A stretch of 49,167 nt of DNA from Sedimenticola sp. (GTDB lineage Bacteria; Pseudomonadota; Gammaproteobacteria; Chromatiales; Chromatiaceae). Below the pieces are notes generated by a model. That model was given only the letters and a program-made list of their open reading frames with translations. It did no database searches and was not told the DNA's origin. The position numbers and the translations under genes are program-made. Positions 36,767 to 49,167 of this stretch are shown piece after piece (position 1 is the first letter of the stretch; each line of letters opens with the position of its first letter). The DNA lies in NCBI GenBank assembly GCA_027024025.1, contig JALVTT010000037.1:1-49167 (forward strand), given 5' to 3'.

Positions 36767-38077
36767 TCAGTCCCGGCGCGGACGTCCGCCGCCCCGCTTG
36801 CGCTGGCCGCCGCCGTGTGAACGCCGCCGCCCGTCGCCGCCTCGGCCCTTGCCACGCGGCGGCCGGCGCTTGCGCTCGATGCGCACCCGGCTGGCGGGAT
36901 CGACCTCGGCCAGCAGTTCGGTGCCGACCGGCTCGATCGGGATCTTGTGCCCGATATAGTCCTCGATGTCGGGCAGCGAGAAGGCGTAGGTCTCGCACAC
37001 GAAGGAGACCGCGTCGCCCTCGGCACCGGCGCGCGCGGTGCGCCCGATGCGGTGCACATAGTCCTCGGCGTCGTCCGGCAGGTCGTAGTTGAATACATGG
37101 GTCACGCCGGGGATGTGCAGGCCGCGCGCCGCCACGTCGGTGGCGACCAGTACCGAGACCTCGTTGTCGGCGAACCGGGCCAGCAGCTTCTCGCGCTTTT
37201 TCTGCGGCACGTCGCCGGAGAGGATGGCCGCCTTGTGTCCGTTGCCCTCGAGGAAGCCCCAGACCCGGTCGGCCTCGCGCTTGGTGTTGACGAACACGAT
37301 GGCGCGCGCCGCCTCGAGCCGGTTCAGCAGGCCGATCAGGAGCGGGATCTTCTCGTCGTTGGCCACCATGTAGCCGACCTCGCGCACCCGGTCGGCGGTG
37401 ATCTGCTCGGCCTCGATGACCACCTTCTGCGGGTTGTTCATGTGTTCGTAGGCCAGCTCCAGCACCCGGTAGGAGAGGGTGGCCGAGAACAGCATGCTGA
37501 GCCGATCGTCGGGCCTGGGGCAGCGCCGCATCAGATAGCGGATGTCCTTGATGAAGCCGAGATCGAACATGCGGTCGGCCTCGTCCAGGACCAGGGCCTG
37601 GATGGCGCGCAGGTCGTACACGCGCTGCTTGAAGTAGTCGATCAGGCGGCCGGGCGTGCCGATCAGGATGTCCACGCCCTCTTCCAGCTGCTTGCGCTGC
37701 TTCTCGTAGTCGGTGCCGCCATAGACCACCCGCACATGGTGTCCGGTGTGCGAGGCGAGCACCTCGGCGTCGCGGTGGATCTGGATCGCCAGCTCGCGGG
37801 TGGGGGCCACCACCAGGGCGCGCGGCTGGTTGCGCCGGCGGCGCGGGTCGGCGGGCTCCTGGTCCAGCAGGTGCAGGATGGCCAGCAGGAAGGCCGCGGT
37901 CTTGCCGGTGCCGGTCTGGGCCTGGCCGGCGATGTCCCTGCCCTCCAGGGCCAGTGGCAGGGTCGCCTCCTGGATGGGGGTGCAGTATTCGAAGCCGGCC
38001 TCGCGCACGCCGTCGAGGATGGATTCGGAAAACGGAAAGCTGTCGAAACGGGTTTTTGTCAGGTGTTTGTCGCTCAT
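36767..38077 (-). CDS. rhlB: ATP-dependent RNA helicase RhlB
   Basis: [35 protein letters not shown]; next to trxA-rho. Confidence 0.93.
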   Translation of the reverse strand: MSDKHLTKTRFDSFPFSESILDGVREAGFEYCTPIQEATLPLALEGRDIAGQAQTGTGKTAAFLLAILHLLDQEPADPRRRRNQPRALVVAPTRELAIQIHRDAEVLASHTGHHVRVVYGGTDYEKQRKQLEEGVDILIGTPGRLIDYFKQRVYDLRAIQALVLDEADRMFDLGFIKDIRYLMRRCPRPDDRLSMLFSATLSYRVLELAYEHMNNPQKVVIEAEQITADRVREVGYMVANDEKIPLLIGLLNRLEAARAIVFVNTKREADRVWGFLEGNGHKAAILSGDVPQKKREKLLARFADNEVSVLVATDVAARGLHIPGVTHVFNYDLPDDAEDYVHRIGRTARAGAEGDAVSFVCETYAFSLPDIEDYIGHKIPIEPVGTELLAEVDPASRVRIERKRRPPRGKGRGGDGRRRSHGGGQRKRGGGRPRRD

Positions 38078-38226
38078 GGTCCCCAAGCATACCGGAATTG
38101 GGCCGATTCCGGCGGCTTTTGGACTTGAAAAGCGCTGCGCCTTGGGCTCAAATTGAGCGAGGCCCGGCGCGGTTGCGCCATCCACGCGGCCCGATTCCGT
38201 TTTACCGAATACCCTGGAGAACCCGA

Positions 38227-38553
38227 GTGAGTGACAAGATCGTGCACGTGACAGACGACACCTTCGAGGCCGAGGTGTTGCAATCCGACACCCCGGTGCT
38301 GGTGGATTACTGGGCCGAGTGGTGTGGTCCCTGCAAGGCGATCGCGCCGGTGCTGGACGAGATCGCGGACGAGTACGATGGGCGGGTCAAGGTGGCCAAG
38401 CTGAACATCGACGACAGCCCCAACACCCCGCCGCGCTACGGGATCCGGGGCATCCCCACGCTGATGCTGTTCAAGGGCGGCGAGGTCGAGGCCACCAAGG
38501 TGGGGGCGGTGTCCAAGTCGCAGCTGACCGCCTTCATCGACAGCAATCTGTAA
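38227..38553 (+). CDS. trxA: Thioredoxin
   Basis: [27 protein letters not shown] start. Confidence 0.98.
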   Translation: MSDKIVHVTDDTFEAEVLQSDTPVLVDYWAEWCGPCKAIAPVLDEIADEYDGRVKVAKLNIDDSPNTPPRYGIRGIPTLMLFKGGEVEATKVGAVSKSQLTAFIDSNL

Positions 38554-38787
38554 TCGCCACGGCGGCCGGGGCGGAGGGAATCGCCCGGCCCTGTTCCGGT
38601 CACGGGGTGGACGAATCGAAAACCCGTGCTAGAATTCAGCAAACCGCCGTTCCGGCCGTTGTTTCCCCCAGCCATCTGCATTGGGTATCCGCACCAGGTA
38701 TCCGCATTCGTTCAGACCATACGCACTGCCGGGTGTACGGAATCCTGCTTCCCACTTCCACCAAAGTATTGATCGCCACAGGCTGTT

Positions 38788-40784
<1,997 letters not shown>

Positions 40785-40799
40785 TGATAGTCTTGGCGC

Positions 40800-42218
40800 A
40801 TGGGCCAGGAGATCCAGGACAGCCATTTCAAGCGCGAGGCCTTTGCCGAGTTCCGCCGCCGGCTCGACCGCGAGACCGCGCTGCTGCATGCCTGGGAGCG
40901 CGAAGGCCGTCTGCGCGGCAAGCCCTTCCGCCTCGGCTTCGAACTGGAGGGCTGGCTGGTGGACGCGCAGGGCATGCCGGCGCCGCGCAACCGCGAGTTT
41001 CTCGAACAGGTCGCCGATCCCGAGGTGGTGCCCGAGCTGGCGCTGTTCAATTTCGAGATCAACGATGCCCCGCTGGACTTCCGCCCCGGCATGTTCGACC
41101 GCATGCACAGATCCCTGCTGGCGCGCTGGCGCCGCTGCGAACGCGCCGCGCGCGCCCTGGACATGCAGGCGCTGAGCATCGGCATCCTGCCCACCGTGGG
41201 GCATGAACATCTGCACCTGGGCAATATCTCGGCCATGTCGCGCTATCACGCGCTCAACGAACAGGTGTTCCGGCAGCGCCGGGGACAGCCGGTCGAGCTG
41301 CACATCGAGGGCCGGCAGACGCTCGATCATCTGCACCACGATGTGATGCTGGAATCGGCTACCACCTCGCTGCAGATCCATCTGCAGGTGGCCTCGGAGC
41401 ACGCGGTGCGGGCCTTCAACAGCGCCAAGATGGTGTCCGCGGCGACCGTGGCCGTGGGCGCCAACTCGCCCTTCTTCATGCAGCACCGCCTGTGGGAGGA
41501 GACCCGCATCCCGGTGTTCGAGCAGGCCATCGCGGTGGGCGCCTCCGACTATTCGCGGCGGGTCACCTTCGGCGTGCGCTACGCGCGCGATTCCATCCTG
41601 GAGTGCTTCGAGGCCAACCGCCTGCGCTATCCCGTGCTGCTGCCCGATCTGATGGACGCGCCGGAGACGCGCCTGGCCCATCTGCGCCTGCACAACGGCA
41701 CCATCTGGCGCTGGAACAGGCCCCTGGTCGGCTTCGACGACAGCGGTGATCCGCACTACCGCATCGAGCACCGGGTGATCGCGGCCGGCACCAGCGCCCT
41801 GGACCTGGTCGCCGATACGGCCTTCTTCGTCGGCCTGATGATGAGCCTGATCCAGTCTCCCGCGCCGCCGGAGGCCGGGCTGCCCTTCGCGCGCGCGCAC
41901 GCGGCCTTCTATGCCGCCGCGCGTTATGGCCTGGAGGCCCGGGTGGACTGGCTGGACGGCAAGCGCGGAGCGCTGCGCGAGCTGATTCTCGAGCGTCTGC
42001 TGCCGCTGGCCGGAGACGGCCTGGTCTCGGCCGGGCTGGCTCGCGAGGAGGCCCGGCGCTGGCTGGACATCATCGACGGCCGGGTGCGCAGCGGCCGCAC
42101 CGGCTCGGCCTGGCAGCGCGAGTGGATCGGACGTCACGGCGAGGACTGGCCCGGTCTGGTGCTGGCCTATGCGCAACAGCAGGAGGCCGGCCTGCCGGTG
42201 CACGAATGGGCGATCTGA
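40800..42218 (+). CDS. Glutamate-cysteine ligase (GCS2/YbdK)-like carboxylate-amine ligase
   Basis: LGFELEGWLVDAQG; ELALFNFEINDAPLDF; LHLQVASEHAVRAFN-type GCS2 motifs. Confidence 0.75.
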   Translation: MGQEIQDSHFKREAFAEFRRRLDRETALLHAWEREGRLRGKPFRLGFELEGWLVDAQGMPAPRNREFLEQVADPEVVPELALFNFEINDAPLDFRPGMFDRMHRSLLARWRRCERAARALDMQALSIGILPTVGHEHLHLGNISAMSRYHALNEQVFRQRRGQPVELHIEGRQTLDHLHHDVMLESATTSLQIHLQVASEHAVRAFNSAKMVSAATVAVGANSPFFMQHRLWEETRIPVFEQAIAVGASDYSRRVTFGVRYARDSILECFEANRLRYPVLLPDLMDAPETRLAHLRLHNGTIWRWNRPLVGFDDSGDPHYRIEHRVIAAGTSALDLVADTAFFVGLMMSLIQSPAPPEAGLPFARAHAAFYAAARYGLEARVDWLDGKRGALRELILERLLPLAGDGLVSAGLAREEARRWLDIIDGRVRSGRTGSAWQREWIGRHGEDWPGLVLAYAQQQEAGLPVHEWAI

Positions 42219-43246
42219 GCCTGCTGCGCGAACGCGACGATATGCCCGAGGATCTGCTGCGGGTGGACGCCAGCCAGCTGCACGAACACCTGGGCGGACC
42301 GACCCTGATCCACCTGCCCGGGCGGCGTCCCGAGCCGCTGTTCGTCTCGGTGCTGATGCACGGCAACGAGACCACCGGCTGGGACGCGGCGCGGCGGGTG
42401 CTGCGCCGCTATCACCAGGACGGCGGGCTGGACCTGCCGCGCGCCCTGAGCCTGTTTGTCGCCAACACCGCGGCCGCGGCCCAGGGCCTGCGCCACCTGC
42501 CGGAGCAGCCGGACTACAACCGCGTCTGGCCGGGCGGCGAGATCCAGCACGGACCGGAGGCGGCGACCATGCGCGAGGTGGTCGAGCGCATGGCCGATCG
42601 CGAGCCCTTCGCCTGCATCGATGTGCACAACAACACCGGCATGAATCCGCACTACGCCTGCGTCAACGTGCTGGAGCGCCAGGCCCTGCACCTGGCCACC
42701 CTGTTCTCGCGCACCGTGGTGTATTTCGAGCGGCCGCGCGGCGTGGCCTCCATGGCCATGGCCGCGCTCGCGCCCTCGGTGACCCTGGAATGCGGCAAGG
42801 TCGGGCAGGCGCACGGCACCCGGCACGCGGCGGAGTACATCGACGCCTGCCTGCACCTGGCGGAGCTGCCGGAACACCCGGTGCCGTCGCACGACATCGA
42901 CCTGTTTCATACCGTGGCGGTGGTCAAGATCCCGCCGGAGATCTCCTTCGGCTTTGGCGACAACGGCTACAACATCGACTTCGTCAGCGACCTGGAACGG
43001 CTCAACTTCCGCGAGCTCCCGGCCGGCACCCCCCTGGCGCGGGTCAACGGCATCGACCGGTTGCCGCTGGAGGTGCGTGACGAGCACGACCGCGCGGTGG
43101 CCGAGCGCTATTTCGGCATCGAACAGGGGGAGCTGCGCACCCGCCGCCCCCTGATGCCTTCCATGCTCACCGCCGACGCCGCGGTGATCCGCCAGGACTG
43201 CCTGTGTTATCTGATGGAGCGCCAGGCCCTGAAGGCGGACGGCTGA
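42206..43246 (+). CDS. M14-family metallopeptidase (succinylglutamate desuccinylase/aspartoacylase-like)
   Basis: VSVLMHGNETTGWDAAR; CIDVHNNTGMNPHYACVN; overlaps the GCS2-like gene by 13 bp. Confidence 0.85.
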   Translation: MGDLSLLRERDDMPEDLLRVDASQLHEHLGGPTLIHLPGRRPEPLFVSVLMHGNETTGWDAARRVLRRYHQDGGLDLPRALSLFVANTAAAAQGLRHLPEQPDYNRVWPGGEIQHGPEAATMREVVERMADREPFACIDVHNNTGMNPHYACVNVLERQALHLATLFSRTVVYFERPRGVASMAMAALAPSVTLECGKVGQAHGTRHAAEYIDACLHLAELPEHPVPSHDIDLFHTVAVVKIPPEISFGFGDNGYNIDFVSDLERLNFRELPAGTPLARVNGIDRLPLEVRDEHDRAVAERYFGIEQGELRTRRPLMPSMLTADAAVIRQDCLCYLMERQALKADG

Positions 43247-43291
43247 GCTTCTCTTCCCCCCTCCCAACCTCTCCCCGCGGGCGGGCACTGT

Positions 43292-43764
43292 TGTCCGGGG
43301 AAAGATTGTTCGATATGACCAAACACTTTGTCCTGAAAGAGCCAATGAGAGATGTGATAAAGGGACGACTCGAACAGCACGCCAGGCCGGCTACGGAGTG
43401 CCCGGGTCCCGTTGGCGCAGCCGAGCATCGCAGGGCCGGAAGCGAGAAGCGCGAGGACTGTCTGAGCGACCGAAGGGAGCGAGTTCCGCAGCGCCGCTTC
43501 CGGGCCGAGAAGCGCAGGGCACCCGGAGCGCAGCGGAGGGCAAGCCTTCGGGTGCCCTTTCTTTTGGTTCCTTTTCTTTGGGCAAGCAAAGAAAAGGAAC
43601 GCGCGTGCGGGCCGCCGCCCGCATCAAGAATGGCCTGCCGCGAAGCGGCAACAAGCGACGATGGATGGAATGAGACCCGTCGGAATGCCGGCGAGACGCC
43701 GGCGCTCCCGGCAAAAGCAGGGCACTTTGCCCACGGTAGAAGTCTTGTTCATTTTCCCCGGACA
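43292..43764. mobile_element. Candidate ~470-bp non-autonomous element with inverted ends TGTCCGGGGAAA
   Basis: TGTCCGGGGAAA 43292-43303 and TTTCCCCGGACA 43753-43764; interior lacks a convincing transposase. Confidence 0.5.
43567..43600. repeat. Perfect 14-bp-stem hairpin in GC-rich intergenic repeat block
   Basis: GTTCCTTTTCTTTG-GGCAAG-CAAAGAAAAGGAAC. Confidence 0.9.
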
Positions 43765-43841
43765 GTAATGCCACTCGTGGGGGAGGCCGGGAGGGGGCTG
43801 GCCCGTAGGGTGCCGGTGACGAAGGAACCGCACCGCCCACC

Positions 43842-44130
43842 CTAAACCGCTGGAATCTCCTCATCCACCCCGAACTCCCGCCATTGCCCGTCGATCAGCA
43901 GTTGCAGCGGCCGGAAGTCGGCCTTGTAGGCCATCTTGGCGCAATCGCGCACCCAGTAGCCGAGGTAGAGGTAGGGCAGACCAAGGCGGTGGCACAGCGC
44001 CAGTTGGGAGAGGATGGCAAAGGTGCCCAGCGAGCGCCGGGGCTGGTCTGGATCGAAGAAGGTGTAGACCGCCGACAGGCCGTCGTCCACCTGGTCGGTG
44101 ACCGCACGGGTCGCGGCAAGGTGCGTCAGT
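43842..44130 (-). pseudogene. bpt: 3' fragment of aspartate/glutamate leucyltransferase (arginyl-tRNA--protein transferase family)
   Basis: ...[79 protein letters not shown]-terminal portion absent. Confidence 0.85.
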
Positions 44131-44195
44131 ACGATTTTCGTCCACCCTAAGTATCCAAGGCTCCACTGGCCAACTCACAACCGTGGATCAAACGG

Positions 44196-44402
44196 ATGCA
44201 ACAGTGCATCAGGACCGAAAGGGGCGACAAGAAGCGCCGCCTGAGGCAGCAAACCCTGGAACCGGTGTTTGGCATAATCAAGGGGGTGATGGGCTTCAGG
44301 CAATTTCTGTTACGCGGCCTGGAGAAGGTCGAGGGCGAATGGAAGCTGGTGGGTCCTGCCTACAACTGCAAACGTCTTCATCGGATGATGCAGATGGTCT
44401 GA
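44196..44402 (+). mobile_element. IS1182-type transposase C-terminal remnant
   Basis: RGDKKRRLRQQTLEPVFGIIKGVMGFRQFLLRGLEKVEGEWKLVGPAYNCKRLHRMM. Confidence 0.75.
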
Positions 44403-44668
44403 ATACCGGGTTCAGTCATCCATTGCTCTCAAGTTAGAGTCGGTATTGGCGTATGGTTCATACCCAAGGCCGATGAACGTCCCAGTCAGCGGCTCGGGAC
44501 ACCTGCCTACCTCCAGGGCGTGAAACATCAAGCAGCTTGCTGTCTCTATGATTCCTTTGGTTCAGTCCGACAGACTGCTATCTCCGGGTTGAAATAACCG
44601 AGTATCGGATGGGTTAGGGGCTCGGCCGTGTATAGTCTTGTTCAAATGATCGCACCAAGGTTCTCCGT

Positions 44669-46511
44669 ATGAGTATCGCGGACCGGGACAGTCGGGGTGC
44701 CTCGCGGCCGGCGGGTCTCGGGGCCGGTCTGCTGGGGCTGTTCCTCCTGCTGGCGCTGGCGACCGCCTGGGCGGTTTCCGGGGTCGTCTTCGAGCGGGGG
44801 CTGGCGGCGCGCCAGCAGACCGCGCACCAGCGTCTGGCCCTGTACGCCGCCAGCTTGTCCGGCGAGCTGGCGCGCTATGAGTCCATCCCGGCGCTGCTGG
44901 CCACCAATCAGCGGGTGCTCAAGGTGCTGCGCCAGCCGCGAAACTATTCGGCCATCCAGGCGCTCAACGAGTATTTCGAACAGGCCGCGGCGCGCACCGG
45001 CGCGCTGGACATCTATCTGATGAATGCCGAGGGGCTGACCGTGGCGGCCAGCAACTGGCAGTCGGACCACACCTTCATCGGGCGAAATTTCGCCTTTCGG
45101 CCGTATTTCCGCACCGCCATGCAGGGTCGGGCTGGGCGCTATTTCGCGCTGGGCACCACCTCGGGGGTGCGCGGCTATTATTTTTCCTATCCTGTCATGG
45201 AGCTGGGCCACCCGGCCGGGGTGGTGGTGTTGAAGATGGCCGTGGAGCGGATCGAGTCGGCCTGGCGCAAGTCGCGCGACCGGGTGCTGGTGGTGGACCC
45301 GGACGATATCGTGTTCATCGCCTCGGAGCCGGGCTGGCTGTATCACAGCCTGGGGCCGCTGACGCCGGCGGTGCGCGCGCGCCTGGTCGCCAGCGCCCGT
45401 TATCCGGGGGTCGATTTCCGACCGCTGCCGCTGCGGCGGCTGGCCTCGGAGGACGGTTTCGAGCGGGTGCGCATGCAGACCCGGGAGGGGCCCCGCGAGT
45501 ATCTGCTGGACGGCCTGGAGATGCCGTCCTCGGGCTGGCGGGTGTTGTTCCTGCAGCCGACCCGCGAGGTGCGCCGGGAGGCCCTGGTCGCCGGCGGCAT
45601 GGTGGTGGCGGCCTTTCTGCTGCTGTCCCTGGTGGTGGTGTTGTGGCTGCAGGGTCGGGCGCGCCGCGCCGAGCGTATCCGCTGCGACCGCGAGGCGCGC
45701 GAGGCGCTGGAGAAGGCGCACGCCGAACTGGAGCAGCGGGTGGCCCTGCGTACCGCCGATCTGCAGCGCGAGGTGGAGGACCGGCGGCGCGCCGAGGAGG
45801 CCCTGCGCACCGCCCAGGACGAGCTGGTTCAGGCCGCCAAGCTGGCGGTGCTGGGGCAGCTCTCGGCCAGTATCAACCACGAGCTGAACCAGCCGCTGAG
45901 CGCGATCCGCAGCTATGCCGACAATGCGCGCCTGCTGCTGGAGCGCGGCGCGCACGCGCAGGTGGCGGCCAATCTGGTCGAGATCCGGGAACTGGTGGAT
46001 CGCATGGCGCGCATCAGTTCCCAGCTCAAGCTGTTTGCGCGCCGCTCGGACGAGCGCCTGAGCCGGGTCGGGCTGCAGCAGGCCCTGGAGGTGAGCCTCG
46101 GTCTGCTGCAGGCGGACATCCGGGGTGCCGGGGTGCGGGTGGAGACCGATCCGGCGATCGCCGATGTCTGGGTGCAGGCCGACGCCACGCGCCTGGAGCA
46201 GGTCCTGGTCAATCTGATCGGCAATGCCCTGCATGCCCTGGAAAACGAGCCGGCGCCCTGCATCCGGATCGAGCTGCAACGGCACGCCGACCGGCGCCGG
46301 GTGGATCTGCGGGTGGTGGACAACGGTCCCGGCATCCCGGAGGCCTATCTGGAACAGATCTTCGACCCCTTCTTTACCACGCGCAAGTCGGGGCTGGGCC
46401 TGGGGCTGGCGATTTCGCAGCAGATAGCGGATAACATGGGGGGGCGCATCACCGCGGCCAACGCGCCGCAGGGCGGTGCGGTCTTTGTCCTGACTCTGGA
46501 GTTGAGCGGCA

Positions 46512-46519
<8 letters not shown>
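44669..46519 (+). CDS. dctB: C4-dicarboxylate sensor histidine kinase
   Basis: LGQLSASINHELNQPLSAIRSYADNA; GPGIPEAYLEQIFDPFFTTRKSGLGLGLAIS. Confidence 0.92.
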
Positions 46520-47870
<1,351 letters not shown>

Positions 47871-47963
47871 GATGGGCAGGCTTTGACCCGGCCGGAGTGG
47901 CTGAATGGATGGGAATCCGCCGATCGGGCCGGGGCTATCCGCGTCGCTGCTGGGTGCGCTGTC

Positions 47964-47980
47964 TGGCACCGGTCTTGCTT
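47964..47980 (+). promoter_or_regulatory. Sigma54 (-24/-12) promoter of dctP
   Basis: TGGCAC-cggtc-TTGCTT, ~80 bp upstream of dctP, next to dctD. Confidence 0.8.
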
Positions 47981-48060
47981 GCAGGCTTCCAGGCATCGCC
48001 GATGTCTCGAGCGGGATCCCTGACCGGGGATTCACCAAACAATAAACAGGAGGATATCCA

Positions 48061-49065
48061 ATGAACAAACCGACATTCCTGGCCGCGGCCGTCTCCCTGG
48101 CGCTGGTCTCCGGCGCCGGCCTGGCGTCCGAGGGCTGTGATCCGGGCGAGATCGTCATCAAGTTCAGCCATGTCACCGCCGCCAAGGGGCATCCCAAGGG
48201 TGAGGCGGCCGCGCTGCTGGCCCAGCGGGTCAACAAGGAGATGGATGGCAAGGTCTGCATGAAGGTCTATCCCAACAAGCAGCTCTACAACGACAAGAAG
48301 GTGCTCGAGGCCATGCTCCTGGGGGACGTGCAGATGGCCGCGCCCTCGCTGTCCAAGTTCGAGAAGTACACCAAGCAGTACCGGATCTTCGATCTGCCGT
48401 TCATGTTCAGGGACATCAACGCGGTGGACCGCTTCCAGAACTCGCCGACCGGGCAGAAGCTGCTCAATGCGATGCAGAAGAAAGGTCTGCAGGGCCTGGC
48501 CTTCTGGCACAACGGCATGAAGCAGATGTCGGCCAACAAGCCGCTGATTCATCCCTCCGACGCCAAGGGGCTGAAGTTCCGCATCCAGAGTTCGGATGTG
48601 CTCAAGGCCCAGTTCGAGCAGCTCGGCGCCATCCCGCAGAAGATGGCCTTCTCCGAGGTGTACGGGGCCCTGCAGACCGGCGTGGTGGACGGTCAGGAGA
48701 ACACCTGGTCCAACATCTACACCAAGAAGTTTTTCGAGGTGCAGGACGGGGTGACCGAGACCAACCACGGGGTGCTGGACTATCTGGTGGTGACCTCCAC
48801 CGAGTTCTGGAACGGCCTGCCGGACGATGTGCGCAGCCAGCTGGCGCGCATCCTCAAGGAAGTGACCGCCGAGCGTAACAAGGTGTCCACGCAGATCAAC
48901 GAGCAGAACAAGCAGAAGATCATCGCCGCCGGCAGCACGGTGCGCACCCTGACCCCGGCGCAGCGCCAGGAGTGGGTGGACGCGCTCAAGCCGGTGTGGA
49001 AGAAGTTCGAGAAGGACGTGGGCGCCGACGTCATCGCCGCGGCGCAGAAGGCCAACGAGGGCTGA
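48061..49065 (+). CDS. dctP: TRAP transporter substrate-binding subunit DctP
   Basis: Signal peptide; KFSHVTAAKGHPKGEAAALLAQRVNKEMDGK; MFRDINAVDRFQNSPTGQKLL. Confidence 0.95.
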   Translation: MNKPTFLAAAVSLALVSGAGLASEGCDPGEIVIKFSHVTAAKGHPKGEAAALLAQRVNKEMDGKVCMKVYPNKQLYNDKKVLEAMLLGDVQMAAPSLSKFEKYTKQYRIFDLPFMFRDINAVDRFQNSPTGQKLLNAMQKKGLQGLAFWHNGMKQMSANKPLIHPSDAKGLKFRIQSSDVLKAQFEQLGAIPQKMAFSEVYGALQTGVVDGQENTWSNIYTKKFFEVQDGVTETNHGVLDYLVVTSTEFWNGLPDDVRSQLARILKEVTAERNKVSTQINEQNKQKIIAAGSTVRTLTPAQRQEWVDALKPVWKKFEKDVGADVIAAAQKANEG

Positions 49066-49167
49066 GGAAGCGGCGGCTTGCCCCCCTCCCGACCTCCCCC
49101 CGCATGCGGGGGGAGGTCGGGAGGGGGGCAAGCCGCCGCTTCCTCAGCCCTCGTTGGCCTTCTGCGC
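49042..49167. repeat. Perfect 126-bp palindrome at window end (63-bp arms), central REP-like element
   Basis: 49042-49104 is the exact reverse complement of 49105-49167, including the last codons of dctP. Confidence 0.95.

Noticed and set aside
43204-43845. 213-aa ORF and overlapping short ORFs downstream of the M14 gene
   Set aside because: They traverse repeat/hairpin sequence (WASKEKE-type translations); not protein-like
44196-44402. Intact insertion sequence
   Set aside because: Only a C-terminal transposase fragment is readable; no full ORF or clear terminal inverted repeats

Overview
GC-rich gammaproteobacterial chromosome segment, probably from a sulfur oxidiser (Chromatiales/Ectothiorhodospiraceae-like gene content: SoxK-like protein, DsrE-type proteins). 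Most of it is core genome: rplM-rpsI, porin, rpiA, ilvA, fau-6S RNA-zapA, ygfB-pepP-ubiH-ubiI, glycine-riboswitch-controlled gcvT-gcvH-gcvPA-tpx-gcvPB-dgkA, yggX-mutY, tRNA-Phe, cysQ, yrfG, fbp, rhlB, trxA-rho, murU and dctB-dctD-dctP. Less ordinary content: (i) two back-to-back ECF sigma/anti-sigma units (22.0-25.1 kb), the first with an anti-sigma-TM-DsrE fusion plus a second exported DsrE paralogue lacking the usual Cys; (ii) a probable CsrB/RsmY-type CsrA-sponge sRNA (~4205-4353); (iii) a candidate anti-SD sRNA just upstream of rplM; (iv) dispersed structured repeats whose stems covary and whose small hairpins present GGA loops, including a five-hairpin array upstream of a diguanylate cyclase gene; (v) decaying loci (MntA/HepT, Fic, bpt truncated next to an IS1182-type remnant, nested repeat insertion); (vi) a two-gene GCS2-ligase/M14-hydrolase module; (vii) an orphan PhnD-like binding protein paired with a GGDEF-EAL protein. 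The window ends in a perfect 126-bp palindrome that includes dctP coding sequence, probably a contig-end fold-back artefact. All calls are by reading sequence and translations; no searches were run.
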